64,000 bases of DNA from Pseudomonas lurida (lineage in GTDB: Bacteria; Pseudomonadota; Gammaproteobacteria; Pseudomonadales; Pseudomonadaceae). The stretch lies in the NCBI RefSeq assembly GCF_002563895.1, contig NZ_PDJB01000001.1, positions 2,711,501 through 2,775,500 on the forward strand, read 5' to 3'. Of the stretch, positions 63,397 through 64,000 are shown piece by piece. Under the pieces are notes generated by a model. That model worked only from the letters and a program-made list of their open reading frames with translations. It made no database searches and was not told the DNA's origin. The translations under genes were made by a program, and so were the position numbers. Position 1 is the stretch's first letter; each line of letters begins with the position of its first letter.

Positions 63397-63441
63397 CGCA
63401 CGGCTGTACCCAAACCCGCCCTAGAGGCGGGTTTTGTTTTT
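63371..63441 (+). promoter_or_regulatory. Transcription attenuator upstream of ilvA
   Basis: Four arms: 1 = CCGCC 63371-63375, 2 = GGCGGG 63387-63392, 3 = CCCGCC 63415-63420, 4 = GGCGGG 63426-63431. Arms 3:4 extend to AAACCCGCC / GGCGGGTTT followed by TTTTGTTTTT, an intrinsic terminator. Arm 2 can pair with 1 or with 3, so 2:3 is an antiterminator. A ribosome stalled on the Ile/Thr codons would cover arm 1 and free arm 2. Confidence 0.65.
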
Positions 63442-63480
63442 CCGTCTCCAGGGCCTTTGACAAAAAGCCAGGAGACACCC

Positions 63481-64000
63481 ATGAGCACCTGCACCGCGCC
63501 TTACTCTGCCGACCCGGGACTGCTTGAACATTACGTGAAAAAGATTCTTGCTGCCCCGGTGTACGACCTGGCGGTGCGCACGCCCTTGCAGGCGGCCCCG
63601 GCCTTGTCGGCGCTGCTGGGTAACCAGGTATTGCTCAAGCGCGAAGACTTGCAACCGACCTTTTCCTTCAAGATTCGCGGCGCCTACAACAAGCTGGTGC
63701 AGCTCACGCCTGGGCAGAAAGCGCGTGGCGTCGTCACCGCGTCGGCCGGCAATCACGCCCAGGGCGTGGCCCTGGCGGCGCGGGAGCTGGGGATCGAGGC
63801 GCGCATTGTCATGCCCGCCAGCACCCCTGAGCTCAAGGTGCTGGGCGTGCGTTCACGCGGCGCGCAAGCGGTGCTGCACGGCGCGAGCTTCCCCTTTGCC
63901 CTGGCCCATGCGCTGCAGTTGGCCGAGTCGTCCGGCTGCACCTTCGTCTCGCCGTTCGATGACCCGGACGTAATTGCCGGCCAAGGCACCGTGGCCATGG
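63481..64000 (+). CDS. ilvA: Threonine ammonia-lyase (threonine dehydratase), N-terminal part
   Basis: Deaminates threonine to 2-oxobutyrate, the first step to isoleucine. The frame is open from ATG 63481 (AGGAG 7 nt upstream) to the window end, 173 codons. The PLP-binding segment LKREDLQPTFSFKIRGAYNK (Lys), VVTASAGNHAQGVALAARELG, IVMPASTPELK and PFDDPDVIAGQGT match biosynthetic IlvA. The C-terminal ACT regulatory domains are outside the window. An apparent attenuator precedes it. Confidence 0.93.
   Translation, partial: MSTCTAPYSADPGLLEHYVKKILAAPVYDLAVRTPLQAAPALSALLGNQVLLKREDLQPTFSFKIRGAYNKLVQLTPGQKARGVVTASAGNHAQGVALAARELGIEARIVMPASTPELKVLGVRSRGAQAVLHGASFPFALAHALQLAESSGCTFVSPFDDPDVIAGQGTVAM

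Overview
The window looks like a chromosomal segment of a fluorescent Pseudomonas, most likely the P. fluorescens group. The evidence is high GC and GC-rich codon use, Pseudomonas REP-type intergenic repeats, and gene sets typical of the genus: a complete fapABCDEF functional-amyloid operon, ptxS-kguEKTD for 2-ketogluconate, sfnG and an SfnB-family gene for organosulfur use, dpkA, and a PtrA-like small protein. No tRNA, rRNA, CRISPR array, transposase or phage gene was seen. Species assignment is inference from remembered gene content; no database search was possible.

Layout. 1-8.1 kb: 3' end of nadK, then a rightward run of a metallophosphoesterase, a TPR+AAA ATPase, a four-helix membrane protein, a TPR membrane protein, DUF1315, DUF2797 and pepN, closed by a bidirectional terminator. 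8.1-12.3 kb: aldo/keto reductase, WYL regulator with a SnoaL-like protein, a ZapE-type ATPase, a GNAT. 12.3-17.1 kb (leftward): PtrA-like protein, TonB-dependent receptor with a Fur box, cptA, and a 59-aa coiled-coil protein. 17.4-20.7 kb: gnd-zwf-HAD operon. 21.4-27.8 kb: a sigma-54 activator convergent with the fap operon, which has a -24/-12 promoter of its own. 27.8-37.2 kb: orphan FecR, PepSY protein, dpkA, DUF883, LysR/nitrilase pair, WHy lipoprotein, xanthine-type permease, chemoreceptor. 37.3-42.5 kb: the kgu operon and PtxS with two perfect operators. 42.6-51.4 kb: LysE exporter, AraC, DUF1345, an RND pump pair, and a divergent RstAB-like two-component system. 51.4-58 kb: ECF sigma/anti-sigma/DUF3455, methyltransferase, TauE exporter, and the divergent SfnB-family gene and sfnG. 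58-61.7 kb: a GNAT-C39 peptidase divergent from an ATP-grasp ligase and a CorA-like protein. 62.2-64 kb: a second map with a ParD-like gene, then ilvA (cut by the window end) behind an apparent leader-peptide attenuator.

The best leads are mainly regulatory. (1) A 21-codon leader ORF with Ile-Ile-Thr-Ala-Ile codons and four mutually exclusive RNA arms sits upstream of ilvA. (2) A sigma-54 promoter lies before fapA, with the probable activator gene at the other end of the operon, and an intrinsic terminator lies between fapC and fapD that could set amyloid subunit stoichiometry. (3) Two divergent sigma-54 promoters flank a perfect palindrome between the SfnB-family gene and sfnG. (4) A GNAT/C39-peptidase plus ATP-grasp cassette resembles a peptide-making or peptide-modifying system. 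(5) A CDC48-like AAA/TPR/membrane operon has no known role. (6) Two copies of a REP-containing element with terminal inverted repeats lie about 6.7 kb apart.
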